From Diphasiastrum complanatum (lineage: Eukaryota > Streptophyta > Lycopodiopsida > Lycopodiales > Lycopodiaceae), in assembly GCA_029204225.1 (NCBI GenBank), contig CM055101.1, positions 29,375,975 through 29,439,974 of the forward strand: a stretch of DNA of 64,000 nucleotides, written 5' to 3'. The notes under the pieces are model-generated. The model ran no database searches. It was given only the letters and a program-made list of their open reading frames with translations, and was not told the DNA's origin. The translations under genes were made by a program, and so were the position numbers. Below, piece after piece: positions 1 through 13,662 of the stretch; within the stretch, counting starts at the first letter, position 1, and every line of letters starts with the position of its first letter.

Positions 1-127
1 GTCACTTTAGCACAATATTTGAGGTCATATTTAAGTTATAGTAACAAAGTCTTTATGAACAAGAAAAAATCCATGTTTATTATTTACCCTGTTGACTTGA
101 GTAGTGTGTTCATCGCTAGATTGATTT

Positions 128-999
128 TGTGAACTTGAGGGTGAAGGCCTGTCCTAAGTTCTCAAAGGCCAAAAGATTTATTGGCTTATCATTCACATAA
201 GGCTAGTCTCGAATCAACTTAAATGAAAATCAAATAGGACTTTAAATCCAAACTCAAAAACATTGCATCACATAGATTCATTCACACAACAGTGTGGAAG
301 CACTGAGGGGTCCCCCCCCGAAGGATTCTTTTCTTGTCATTATGCAAATCCAATTGGCCTATGCCAATTACATTTACAATGGATTCCAATAGGGGTCTCA
401 AAGTAGGAAAATCAACTTAACATAGATTTAGTTCTTATTCAATGATCTTAATTCCATATCTAGCTCAACAAAAACATAGAGATTTCTTTCTAAGTCTTAA
501 TCTTTCCGACATGCCATCATGTTGGATCTTAGATTCTTGACATGCAATCCAAATGGATCTTAGATTCTTGACATGTAATCATGAGGGTTCATAGATTCTT
601 GACATGCAATAGTCATGAAGTGACATGCATGGTCATTTGGCAATGCATGGTCTGACATGCAAGCTTCAAATCTAAAATGCAAGTTTTAGATCCGACATGC
701 ATGGACAATAGGCCACAAATGGTATGACATGCAGGCCTCAAATCTGACATGCAAGCTCTAGATCTGACATGCATGGACAATAGGCCACTGATGGCATGAC
801 ATGCCATCTCTAGATCTGAAATGCATGGACAATAGACCACAGATGGTATGACATGCAATGGTATTGATCAACCATTCTTACATATGGGTTACAATTTCAA
901 GAGTAGACCATGGTTTTAGGAGAAGGTGAAAGTGAGTGAGTGAGAGAGAGAGAGAGAGAGTGTGTGTGTGTGTGTGTTTGTGCATGTGATGTGAAAGAG
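128..999 (-). repeat. Left (3') LTR of the 128-2582 element
   Basis: Matches 1804-2582 along its length, including the minisatellite block and the GA/GT tract near 941-976. It starts TGTGAACTTGAGG at 128. The repeat match ends near 999, where the two copies diverge. Confidence 0.66.
602..868 (+). repeat. TGACATGCA minisatellite block in LTR
   Basis: Tandem units of about 72 bp, each built from two ~20-bp subunits starting TGACATGCAAG and one ~32-bp subunit starting TGACATGCATGG and ending in GGACAATAGGCCACA. Units are imperfect and the last has lost a subunit. The same block recurs at 2226-2455, 39180-39425 and 40797-41035, always inside an LTR of this family. Confidence 0.8.
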
Positions 1000-1444
1000 A
1001 GATTGAAATATGAGAGGGTTTGAGCTCAGAAAATCTTTCAATCCACAAAATAGCATAGCCTCCTTGAGCTAATGCCTCAATCCTCTTCTCCGAAGCACCT
1101 GTAAACAACAAACAACAAATGGGTAGAGCTTGGATGCAACATCCTTCAATCCTCTTGGTAGTGGGGTGCATTTCCAATTATATAGAGAGTGGCAACATAT
1201 CATCACGGTTTACTTTTGCATAAAGTATGATAACAAGTGTAAATCAACATTTCATGACATGCATGTTTAAATCAACATTACTTGACATGCATTAAGCTAC
1301 TAAAACCTTAGATCACATAGCACGCATGTTTAAAACATTCAAAGAATAAGTACCGATAGCATTGAATCAGAATCATTTTTGGAAACAACCTAGTATTTTC
1401 CATCCTATTTGATGTTTTTCGTTAAAGCATTTCGAGATCTACAT

Positions 1445-1738
1445 TTAAAACATTTTTGTAGTCCTTAGTGGACAATTAATATGGTTCAAGAAATTCTTCC
1501 CTTGTTTCACTAGTACGGCCTTTAATGATTTTATGGTCGTAACTAGTCTCGAGTTGTAAGTTCTTGATAAACATGACCTTCTAGTTCTTCGCAAGTAGGC
1601 TTCTAGTGTTTCATTGTCATCTGGTTCTTTGTCATGCCTATCAGGAGTCTTTGTCTTTTTGATCTTTTCCAAGCAGTTCTTGCTTTTTGAAGCACAAGGC
1701 CTTTTAAACATCGGGGGGAGCTTTATGTTCTTCTGCAT
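1445..1738 (-). CDS. Short internal ORF of the non-autonomous element
   Basis: A 97-codon frame begins about 45 bases downstream (element sense) of the primer-binding site, where a gag gene would start. The product is Lys/Arg-rich and contains SKSKNCLEKIKK and an acidic stretch DKEPDDNETLEAY. No zinc knuckle or known gag domain is visible. The copy B counterpart at 40017-40322 has the same start, most of the sequence and a slightly longer end, so the frame survived since duplication. It could be a gag remnant or chance. Function unknown. Confidence 0.35.
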   Translation of the reverse strand: MQKNIKLPPMFKRPCASKSKNCLEKIKKTKTPDRHDKEPDDNETLEAYLRRTRRSCLSRTYNSRLVTTIKSLKAVLVKQGKNFLNHINCPLRTTKMF

Positions 1739-1783
1739 GCATGAACATACAAGGTCTTCACATCAAGTTCACGAAATATTAAA

Positions 1784-1800
1784 CCATGGCTCTGATACAA
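1784..1800 (-). other. Primer-binding site of the 128-2582 element
   Basis: On the minus strand this reads TTGTATCAGAGCCATGG, close to the TGGTATCAGAGCC site complementary to plant initiator methionine tRNA that Ty1/copia and some gypsy elements use. It lies three bases from the LTR edge at 1804. The copy B version at 40371-40385 retains the ATACCA end of the motif. Confidence 0.68.
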
Positions 1801-1803
1801 AAC

Positions 1804-2582
1804 TGTGAACTCGAGGGTGAAGGCATGTCCTAAGTTCTCAATGGCCAAAAGATTTACTGGCTTATCATTCACATAAAGCTAGTCTAGAATCAACTTAAAT
1901 GAAAATCAAATAAGACTTTAAATCAAAACTCAAAAACATTGCATCACATAGATTCATTCACACGACAGTGGAAGCACCGAGGGGTCAAGATGGGACCTCC
2001 TTCCGAAGCATTCTTTTCTTGTCATTATGCAAATCCAATTGGCCAATGTATCACATATACAATGGATTCCAATACAGGTCTCAAAGTAGGAAAATCAACT
2101 TAGCATAGACTTAGTTCTTATTCATTGATCTTAATTCCATACCTAGATTCTTGACATGCAATCCAAATGGATCTTAGATTTTTGACATGCAATCACGAGG
2201 GTTCATAGATTCTTGACATGCAACAGTCATGAAGTGACATGCCATGGTGTGACATGCAAGCTTCAAATCTGACATGCAAGCTTTAGATTTGACATGCATG
2301 GACAATAGGCCACATATGGTATGACATGCAAGCTTCAAATCTGACATGCAAGCTCTAGATCTGACATGCATGGACAATAGGCCAATGATGGCATGACATG
2401 CAAGCTCTAGATCTGACATGCATGGACAATAAACCACAGATGGTATGACATGCAATGGTACTGATCAACCATTCTTACATATGAGTATCAGTTTCAAGAG
2501 CATACCATTGTTTCGAGAGAAGGTGGAAGAGAGAGAGAGAGAGTGTGTGTGTGTGTGTGTTTGTGTTTGTGATGTGAAAGAG
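1804..2582 (-). repeat. Right (5') LTR of the 128-2582 element
   Basis: Direct repeat of 128-999 beginning TGTGAACTCGAGG, next to the primer-binding site. It includes the minisatellite block at 2226-2455 and a short GA/GT tract near 2527-2560. Confidence 0.66.
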
Positions 2583-4023
<1,441 letters not shown>

Positions 4024-4470
4024 CTACATCCATAATTCATGATATCACTCATAAATCTCACAAAATCCCAAGATTTACAAACACCAAGTACTTAAAAGGT
4101 CGATCAAAAAATGGACTCTTATCTTGGAGAATGAAAAATTAGATCTGAACTCTACAAAACAGACATAAAAGAAATAAATTTATTTAAACAAACACAGATC
4201 TACAATGTACAGATTGAAAGGCATGAAAATCACTCTATGAGTGTCGGAATAAGTGTTGGTATATTGTTACTAACAAATCCATAGATTTTGATGTCCTTTT
4301 TGATATCTTCAGTACCTTGTTAGCTACAAATTTTGCCCCTCAGATGCTGCTAAGAGTGCTTGAATGGTGAACGAATAAAGAGAAAAAAAACTTGCAAAAT
4401 AGAACAATTTTTTAATATACTATACACATTGATCTACTTAATCAAAATGCAGCCAAAAGAGAGTAGCAAT

Positions 4471-4562
<92 letters not shown>
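4471..4562 (+). repeat. (GT)n(GA)n compound microsatellite
   Basis: About 24 bp of GT followed by about 68 bp of GA. In copy B the equivalent (42870-43078) has grown to more than 200 bp with the same order. Confidence 0.96.
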
Positions 4563-4565
<3 letters not shown>

Positions 4566-5483
4566 CAAATGTGCAAAATCTAGCACACAATCATCTTAGA
4601 TACATTAGTTGAGAGCTCCATTTTTTTGTCATTGCTTCCTATTTTTGTCACCATCACAAGCATGACAACACAATGGCATTAGTTAAAAGCTAAGACTAGA
4701 TTGATGACAAACAAAACAAGGATAATGAAAGCACTACTCCTTACCATGTGATTGCAACAAAAGGAGGATGGAGAGTAGAAAGAGCAAGAGGAAAGAGACG
4801 TGCAAGATCAAGAAGATGAATAAGAGTAGCAATAAGCAAGAGGGAGGAGAGCACTAAGAGGAAAGTAACCAAGAAGGGAGAGAAAAAGAAAACAAGAAAG
4901 AAGACGAAAGGTATATAGAGGGTGAGAAAATATGTCAACTAGTTTTGTTGCTTTATTGGAATTTTTTAAGGCCAAAGTGAAATTTCAACATAGAGATACA
5001 TTTCTTAATGCCAATAAGGCCTAAAAAAATGTCCTTACTATTTTTAACAAGTATATAAGTGGTTAAGGTCAGATTTAGAATACTACTATTGGTTAGTTGA
5101 GATACATTGCAACTCGTTAGAAAAAATATGGGCCCAAAGAGGGCCCTATAAGAAATGCCATGTAGGAGAGAGAAAAATAACTATAAAATAATTATAATAT
5201 CATTTTCTAACTTCTCTACGCATCTGCCCGCACTAGTTTCCATGTAAATGAATGCACCTTAGTTTAGTCACATCAAACTTCACTGGTGTTTAACCACAGT
5301 TAAAATATAATTTTTCAAAATGCTGAAATATTCCCTCCCAATAGTTGGGAACACTCAAAAATTTGAATTAGAAGTGACATTTCTGAAGAAAGCCTACGCC
5401 ATCTCTATCTCCAGCAGAGTCATTAGCACCATCTCCAGCTTTGTTATTGTCACTGTGATGTTTGTTACTATACTATTGTACTG
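4563..5483. other. Non-coding stretch upstream of the 5484 gene fragment
   Basis: A purine-rich segment at 4735-4930 (GAGGA, AAGAAG words) gives a hydrophobic antisense frame that is not credible. A TATATAAG motif lies near 5051, and CTATAAAATAATTATAA near 5193. No gene is seen. The part up to about 5100 is one of three copies of a shared unit (see 45468-46845). Confidence 0.45.
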
Positions 5484-6889
5484 ATGACAAAGCTTTATCA
5501 TCTTCATGTGGATTTGTCACTAGAATATGCTCCGCTCAGGACACGAAATTCAAAGCAACCCAAATTGTCAACTTTTGATATGGTCCGATACAGGGAGGAA
5601 AAGCTAAAACATGTAGATTTATGGTTATCAGGAACATTGTATCCTATTGATCCATGTTCATTGCAACATCCAGATTTTCATTCGGTGAGTCAGTTAATAA
5701 TCTATATGTGTCATGGTAAAGATGGCCTTTTGGGTTACTGTTAGAATTTGATGCTCTATGGAAATGCACATTCAATGCAAAGAATACATTATTTGGAAGA
5801 TGAATCAAGGAAAATATCAAAGGAGTGCGAAGAAAAATCTACAAAGATAAAAACTTGTTTGGATGAAAATGAGATGCTCAAAGAGGAGATCCAAAGGTTG
5901 AAATCTTCTTTGCATTTCAATCCATGCGTATCTCATATTTGTCGTGCTCAACAGAAAGGTCCGAAGCAACAAGAGAAAAAGACTGGTAAACAAGAATATA
6001 TGTGATCTATCATCTAGAGGAGGTCATAGAAAAAGACGAATCCATGCATTCAAGTAAGTTATAGCTTATTTGGTACTGAACATTGCTTGAACTTTTTGAT
6101 TTATTCATAATCACTAATTTTGTTATTTATTCATTTCAACTTTATCTTGATTTGCTTATTATATATTGTTGTGAATACTATGAGTGTCCTAATTTCTACT
6201 GACATTTTCATGAACACATATGCTTGCAATGCAGATCAGCATTGGTTGTTGAAGACCATTTCGCCGATGAGATTTCAATTGGAAACTCACTAGGCTCTAT
6301 CATGACTTCTAAATCTATGAAATCAATGTTAAATAATAACAAAATGAAAAAGATTAAGGCTTCAATTACTGATAGCATTATGGATGAAGTTGGAAAAATA
6401 TTAGACACTACATTGCTTCAGGGGGAATGTTACTTTCCTAGCATCAGTAGAGAAACATATGCAAAAATGTTTAAGATGATAAAGGAGGCATTTGCACAAG
6501 TAAATATAAAAAACTTTCCTATCTCACAACCATTTCATCTTTAAAAAGAAAGGGACATGTTAAACCATGGTATGTAGACAATAGTTGGTAATCCATCTCA
6601 TATCAATGACGTGTATTGCTTGAAAGGAGAAAGTCTAGCATATAACAATTCCAACAATTTATTTATTGACATTAATCAGTTATTAACATTCATCATAGAT
6701 TTTTACGGTATCACAAATGAGAATGTCAATAATAAGTTGATAGTTGTTCTCAAGTTAGATGAGTCTGAAATTATAAAAGGACAAAAAAAGGAAAGAGTCA
6801 GTCTCACAATCATGAATGGAGCACTTTCAAATTCAGAGGACTATGCGGCTCCTCCTACAATCTCCCCTATTCTAGAGAAGAGACACTAA
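5484..6889 (+). pseudogene. Broken, probably spliced gene of unknown function
   Basis: The reading frame opens at 5484 (MTKLYHLHVDLSLEY...), stops at about 5742, and resumes one frame over with an acidic/basic heptad-like stretch near 5805-5915 (ESRKISKECEEKSTK, NEMLKEEIQRLKSS) suggesting a short coiled coil. A deletion relative to the copy B version at 44000-44580 then shifts the frame near 5920-5956. A lysine/arginine-rich segment at about 5953-6053 (RSNKRKRLVNKN, GGHRKRRIHAF) looks like a nuclear-localisation signal and joins in frame, across a GT-AG intron (6054-6234), to the next frame ending at 6541. A last frame runs 6611-6889. The protein matches no family I know. It could be a host gene fragment, a captured gene, or the ORF of an unrecognised transposon. 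Confidence 0.42.
6054..6234 (+). other. Candidate GT-AG intron in the 5484 gene fragment
   Basis: The left edge reads CAA|GTAAGT, a near-ideal 5' splice site. The right edge reads TTGCAATGCAG|ATC. The 181 bp between are T-rich, as plant introns are. Joining the flanks keeps one open frame from the basic segment into the ALVVEDHFADEIS segment. Inferred from sequence only. Confidence 0.5.
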
Positions 6890-6961
6890 TAGTAGTATCA
6901 TGGGGGAGGGGGAGAGAGAGAGAGAGAGAAAGGATCCACATGTATGGTGATAGGTAGTTTC

Positions 6962-7617
6962 TGTGAATATTTTGTCAATCATTACAGTTCAAAATCATCC
7001 ATTGATCTTTGGTTTGAAAGACAACACAATTTACACCATTTGCAATGTAGAAAATCAACATCTACTTAATGAAAGAGATGCAAACTCAATAAGAAATTCA
7101 TCAAACATCGAACTTATGAGAATATGAAGTTGTTGTCCCTCTGTACAAAAACAACAAGTTACTATATTTCACACATGTGGATCCGAATATAACAAAATAT
7201 GAGCATTCTACACACAAGATTGTAAGATATCATCAAGATAGTGCACCAATGGATAGATGAACCCAAGAAAACTCATGTATAAGCATGAAATGAGATGAGA
7301 GGGAGAGGAATCCTTTCTCCCATGAGTTTATATCCTTTTTTAGTAGGTCCATGCATCATTAATGATCTTGGTTTCCCTCCATAATAAAAATCCAACTATT
7401 AATGTGGACTAGATTCAATGTCTCCAACATTCACATTTGAATCTACCAAACTCAACCTTCTACTATTTCCCTCACTTTTTAAAAGTGGTAATTCAAATGC
7501 ATTTAGACTAATATAACTTTGAGAAGTCAAAAACTCTAAGTCTAATATGCAAATTGGCCTCAATTGCCAAATAAAGAAATATGTCCAACATATCAAACTA
7601 GTTGACAATTTCTCACA
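6962..7617 (-). repeat. Copia 3' LTR, minus strand (656 bp)
   Basis: On the minus strand the segment begins TGTGAGAAATTGTC and ends AATATTCACA, with the short terminal inverted repeat TGTGA/TCACA. It is a diverged relative of the N-family LTRs at 22351-23000, 26160-26806 and 60227-60879, sharing the order of phrases ATTGAATCTAG, TATAAA, CATTGGTGCACTATCTTG and CTACATTG. It directly follows the RNase H remnant at 7618-8170, as a 3' LTR should. Its 5' partner is not in the window. Copy B keeps a truncated version (48748-49262). Confidence 0.78.
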
Positions 7618-8385
7618 CTTCTCCTTCAACTAGTTTTATCATAGACTTTGAGAATACTCCAAGTGAAGTCCTATGATTTGTAAACAAGTCTTTTCCCATT
7701 GCTTTGGTGAAGATATCAGCTACAAATTTCTTTGAAGGCACGTGTTGAAGCTCCACCTCCTTTGCCATGACTTCCTCCCTCACAAAGTGCTATGCCACCT
7801 CAATATGCTTGCTCCTAGCATGAAATATAGGATTGCTTGCCAACTTTTGGGCTGATAGGTTGTCACAAAAGATGATTGACCTCAATGAAAAATCCACCAA
7901 GTGAAGATCCTTGATCATCTCTTTTGTGCAATGAGTAAGTGCTTTGTACTCGGCCTCACTAGATGACAATGAGATAGTAGCTTGTTTCTTTGACATCCAT
8001 ATCCATCGCCTATTAAATTACAATGTGCACTTATGGATTTCCTATCCAATCGATCTCCAGTAAAGTCTGAATCTAAAAATCCAAACAATCTATCACCAAA
8101 ATGGCATTCGCACAAAGAATGCAATCGATCCATAACCAACCTCCCTTTATAGTTGGCAATTATGGTCCCTTGAGAATCTACATCATAATAAAAATTTGTG
8201 GATGACTCTTCGGTAGGGGCGGGAGCTACGGCTGCTTGTGAGGTACCACCCTCGAGGTCTTGGCTAAGCATACTTTGCAATTGTGTTTTTTGTTTAGGAG
8301 TTAGCGATGCATAGAGATTTGAAACATAATCTTCCGAGCTCTCGCCACTGCCAAACCCCGACATGATTACTACATTCATAAACAT
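7618..8385 (-). pseudogene. pol: Copia RNase H remnant fused to an unknown N-terminus
   Basis: Read on the minus strand from 8385, about 90 residues of unidentified sequence (MSGFGSGESSEDYVSNLYAS...) run into a typical Ty1/copia RNase H: FGFLDSDFTGDRLDRKS, then after a frameshift SKKQATISLSSSEAEYKALT, FCDN and the C-terminal HARSKHIE and VADIFTKA. Integrase and reverse transcriptase are missing, so an internal deletion has fused the two ends. The RNase H has a frameshift near 8000, a short in-frame deletion after CTKEM, and a stop just after SKHIEVA. It cannot be functional. Nearly all of it is absent from copy B. Confidence 0.78.
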
Positions 8386-10167
8386 ACAATGTATTACAAT
8401 AAACCCTAATATATTGAAATGAAGCAGAAAAATGAAAATTGCCTACAAAACTCTAATGTATATTAGAGTGAGACTTTCAACAAAAAAAAAATGGATAGAT
8501 GTGTGTTTATAACCTACAACAAGATGCAAAATAATCATATAAGAGTCCACGTATAAGAACCAAAACATGAGTATCAAACCATGATATGCATATAGCAATC
8601 ATGCTATCTAAATATTGAAAGATAAGAATCAACATATTTTCAAATTGACTAGGTTTATATTATTTGTGTTTTGTACTTGTGCATATATGTAGTTTATCAC
8701 AAGGAGATGAATTACATTCAAATCTGTAATTTGTAGAGACAAATTGCTCCTCATTAGTAAAAACTTTCCAGGCTTCAAACCCGAATAAACTTTGATGACA
8801 TATTCTTTTAGGACATTGCATGAATTTATTGCTTTAATGAATTGAGTAACAGCCATTGATACTTGTAGAACTCAGAATCTTCTGTGAACCATGTTTAATG
8901 GTAATATGGACACTGACCTTTCTTTGAAGGGATGTGCAGGTACACACAAATGTACCTAAAGAATCAGAACAAGAATAAGAAGCCCTCTAGGCTTAAAGAC
9001 TGACCTCTCTTTGAGGGTATGTGCAGGTACTCGAAGAAAGTGCCTAAAGAGCAAGAATTGAAACAAGAAGCTTTCTAAGCTTAAGACAGTAAACAAGAAG
9101 GCTTTTGACAAAGTCTATAAAGAAGGCTCATAAGAGTCTATAAAGAAGGCTTATTTCTAAGTATATAATGAAGGCTCAGAAGAGTCTATAATGAAGGCTT
9201 AGTGGAGTCTATAAAGATCAGGAATAGGCCAAGGGAGTGATCACCCTTTTGGCCCTATTCACCATGATTGAGGATGGGCAACCTCTAGAAAATAAGTGCC
9301 AATGAGCATGATTGAGGATGGACAACCTCTAGAAAAAAGGGCCTAGGAATTAATGGACAGTATGCAAAAACAAGATGGACATATACCTTGGTTCTTCCTT
9401 AGGAAGATTGCACTTGGGTGAAATCCCAAGTTGTAACCATAAAAAATTATATGTAATCAAAAGTCAAGATCACCATTTGTACCGCAAACCTCCCACCTAC
9501 TTTTCCACATGCATTCTAGGCTATTTGACAACCAGAATGGGGCACCCTCCTACACTCTCACTTCATATGCCAAATCATCATAATAACTCTCCCAAGCTAA
9601 TACACATCACCCATTCACCATCTCTAACTAATACACCTCATCCATGCACTCCATTCCAACCTAAGTCTAATCGGAGTCTTCCTCACACCTCATGCCCAGT
9701 TTTTACAGTCCATCACAAAGATGAAATGAAGATTAGATGAGATTCTATCAAAGACTTATCTAATCCAATTGATTTTCACCATTTTTGGACAAAAACATGG
9801 CTAAATCTCACTCACACTTCTTGATGGTTTGATAAGACCTGTAAATCACTTTAAGAGGATTTGTTTTTGGCCTAGATTAATTAGATCTCATGACAATAAG
9901 TCAAATCTAATCAATGGCACTTGATCTTGGTAGCTTTTCCTAGAAACCGTATCAAGATGAAATAGAATCCATTTTTATGGATCAAAGGTACATTGAACAT
10001 TATATGTAGGTCCATAGGTGCCCACATGTGAGGACAGTATGGATCTTGACCCTCACCAAGTTTGGGACCAAATCCCCTCCTAAAAATATAGTTTCAAACT
10101 CACCATGTCACCAAAACATCCTAAAAATGGATTTGTATCTGATCAATCAATAGCTTCTTGAACTTGG
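8386..10167 (-). other. Retroelement leader-like region (copy A)
   Basis: This lies between a gag-like start and a primer-binding site on the minus strand, so it is probably an untranslated leader. Two conserved frames (8629-8856 minus; 9375-9740 plus, 121 codons, few changes in copy B at 50320-50685) are weak and match nothing. The last ~480 bp (9690-10167) recur at 34107-34592 and 50640-51111. Confidence 0.5.
8908..9216 (+). repeat. Short tandem repeats in the leader-like region
   Basis: A ~90-bp unit containing CTGACCTCTCTTTGAGGG and TGTGCAGGTAC occurs twice from 8908. From about 9090, units of about 20-24 bp carrying AGTCTATAAAGAAGGCT repeat several times. Copy B has one or two fewer of the short units (50055-50160). 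Confidence 0.72.
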
Positions 10168-10194
10168 CCCTGATACCACATGAAATTATAGTAC
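10168..10194 (-). other. Primer-binding site and stub of a 5' LTR
   Basis: On the minus strand 10168-10178 reads TGGTATCAGGG, one change from the plant initiator-tRNA site, and the LTR edge is TGAAATTATAG from 10181. Only about 14 bp of the LTR remain before the sequence switches at 10195. Copies at 34592-34604 and 51111-51124 continue much further into the LTR. Confidence 0.66.
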
Positions 10195-10500
10195 TTTAGG
10201 ATCCTTATCTGGACGTCCGGCGACCGGAAAATTGTGGTGACAACCCATTTTCAAAGTATACATTGGAATCCGACATGACGGATTCCGACATGCCAATGTG
10301 GATATGACGTGTAACATACATAAAATAAACAAAAATACGTGTCTGTTGACATGGACGTCGGAATCAGCAATCCGAAATGAACGACAAGGTATTAAATGTT
10401 TGACGTCCGACGAGTTCAGAGGTCTGACCGACACGGACGTCGAAATCCGACGTACATTTTACCCCTCGGATTCCGATGTCTGATATTTTTTCACGAAATC
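10195..10500 (+). repeat. CpG-rich GACGTC/TCCGAC block (copy A)
   Basis: Unlike its AT-rich surroundings, this stretch is packed with CpG and with variants of GGATTCCGAC, GACGTCCG and TGACGT. Matching sequence lies at 35741-36060. Copy A has lost one half of the 39-bp palindrome present there. TGACGT is the known core of plant TGA-type bZIP sites. Whether any protein binds here is unknown. Confidence 0.62.
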
Positions 10501-10689
10501 ATGATTCTAGATCATTCCCATCACTCTGTTTTCAGTGAGCATTGGAGCGATTGGAGCGATTGAAGCCTGTCGCTTGGAGTGATTGAAGTCTCTAGAGCTT
10601 GGAGCTTGGAGCAGTTGGAAGTTGGTTTTTTGAAAGTTTTTGGAATTTTCGTGAAATAAAAGAAATGAAGGGAAGATAGGAAAGAGAGA

Positions 10690-12260
<1,571 letters not shown>

Positions 12261-12339
12261 AAGAAGAAGTGTGTTAGTGAGTGTATGCATGTGTGTTTTT
12301 GCGTTGATTTAATATGATAATATATGAATAGATGGTGTT

Positions 12340-13086
12340 AACGTCAAGGGAAATCCTACCTATGGTGGCTTAAGGCCCATAAAGTGGATCTAACACCTAG
12401 AAGTATCTAACCATTACTAGACCAAATCTAAGCTATTGTGTTGGAAGATTGATTCAATACATGCAAGATCCTAGTGAGGATCTACCTTGTTTGGATTTTC
12501 AGATTCAGAGGAAAGGCGGTGAGGTAGGACATACCAGTTGACGATTTGGGACCAAGTACAACACAAACATCCAACATTGACATAGGTCAGATTGCCAAAG
12601 TAGCACAATAAGTGTTTCACCAATCGCAGTAGACTCAGGGACCCAATTCTTCATGGGAATTAGTTGATATTGGTCGATCATATCGTTGACTTTGTCAACA
12701 ATTATAAGTTCTAGGTTACAGTAGGGCAGTTGATTCATATTGCGACTTATTTGGTGGATTTGATACATTGATTGCCTAGATTTAAATGACCTGAAAGACT
12801 ACCCTCAGCACCGGTCAACGCTATTGTGCAATCAATGGAACAAGATATTGTTTCAACATTGGAAATTAATATTTAGGATCTTAACATTGGAGATGTCCAG
12901 ATTGATGGTGGAATAGCAGTGAATATTATCTCTAAGAAAACATATAGCAAATTAAAAATATATCATTGCAGAAAAGCCAAGTATGGCTAATCATACACGG
13001 GATTACCCGGTCGGGGAAATCCGGAAAGTTTCAATGTGAATTAAAGGATTGAAGTTCTTATTGAATTTTGTGATTATGAGACTATC
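12340..13086 (+). pseudogene. Ty3/gypsy gag-protease fragment (copy A)
   Basis: The plus strand at 12892-12980 encodes DVQIDGGIAVNIIS, the aspartic-protease active-site pattern of plant gypsy elements (D-G-G rather than the copia D-S-G). Upstream sequence has many stops but is continuous with it. The fragment is cut at 13086 by the minus-strand copia element H. The rest of pol lies beyond the H insertion in copy B (62772-64000). Confidence 0.62.
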
Positions 13087-13655
13087 TGTTGGAAAGAGGT
13101 GTGTAAAAGATAGGTTGAAAATAATCGAATCAAAATAATTCGAAGAGAGAAATGCTAACTATTCAATACTTGATGATTGATCTTCAAGCTTCAATCTATA
13201 AGATGTAGGCATACGAACAACTATTTATTCTAACCAATTAGGTTGTCAAATGCATCATCTAGTTGGCTGTGATGTGCTGGCATCCATCCAGTTAGGACTT
13301 CTCAGAAATTACTTGCTCCATGAATTAATGCAAGTCGGTGGCTTTGGTAGTAAACAGTGTGTTGTCTGTAGATTTAAACGTAAACTGTAACTCTGTAGAA
13401 ATGAACGTAATGAGAAAAATGCAAAGATCTTCACCAACGTCATTTCCTTACATTTGAGGCATCTGGCATTTTGTGAAAAACCCGAAGTGAGTGAAAATCA
13501 CAAAAGACGAGAATCCTGAAAATGCTGACACTGTGAGTCGTTTTTGAGTAGTTATGCAGACTGTGTAAAAATATGAAGAAATCTACAGGTCTGGATAATA
13601 GTTGGACGATGAATAAAATGTCGATTAGTCGATTAGTAGGAGAATAATCATAATA
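13087..13655 (-). repeat. 3' LTR of element H (569 bp)
   Basis: On the + strand it begins TGTTGGAAAGAGG and ends ATCATAATA, next to the CTCCCCCTT that is the reverse of a polypurine tract. Compared with the 1046-bp LTR at 61721-62766 it lacks about 480 bp between the GAATCAAA and GAGAGAAATGCTAAC regions. The copy B left LTR (54461-55030) has the same deletion. Confidence 0.88.
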
Positions 13656-13662
13656 CTCCCCC

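Larger units (their letters stand above)
128..2582 (-). mobile_element. Non-autonomous LTR retrotransposon (copy A)
   Basis: Two direct repeats, 128-999 and 1804-2582, flank about 800 bp. Both begin TGTGAAC on the + strand. Just left of the right repeat, 1784-1800 reads on the minus strand as a near match to the plant initiator-tRNA primer-binding site (TGGTATCAGAGCC with changes), three bases from the LTR edge, so the element points to the minus strand. The interior has only one short frame and no reverse transcriptase, integrase or RNase H, so it would depend on another element. The outer edges are not clean: the repeats diverge after GATGTGAAAGAG, no good polypurine tract adjoins 999, and no target-site duplication was found, so one LTR is probably truncated. 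Confidence 0.66.

Noticed and set aside
602-868. CRISPR-like array from the regularly spaced TGACATGCA repeats
   Set aside because: Repeats and 'spacers' are both conserved between units, so it is a minisatellite; the genomic context is a plant nucleus.
4741-4938. Hydrophobic 65-codon minus-strand frame (repeated at 43257-43454 and 46451-46849), resembling a membrane protein
   Set aside because: It is the complement of a purine-rich AGGA/AAGA stretch. The Leu/Phe bias follows from base composition, and the diverged third copy does not preserve the sequence.
9375-9740. 121-codon plus-strand frame conserved at 50320-50685
   Set aside because: Conservation is explained by the segmental duplication. 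It is antisense to a retroelement leader, has skewed composition and matches no family.
12505-12768. 87-codon minus-strand frame conserved at 53493-53756
   Set aside because: Antisense to the gypsy gag-protease fragment, with conservation explained by the duplication.
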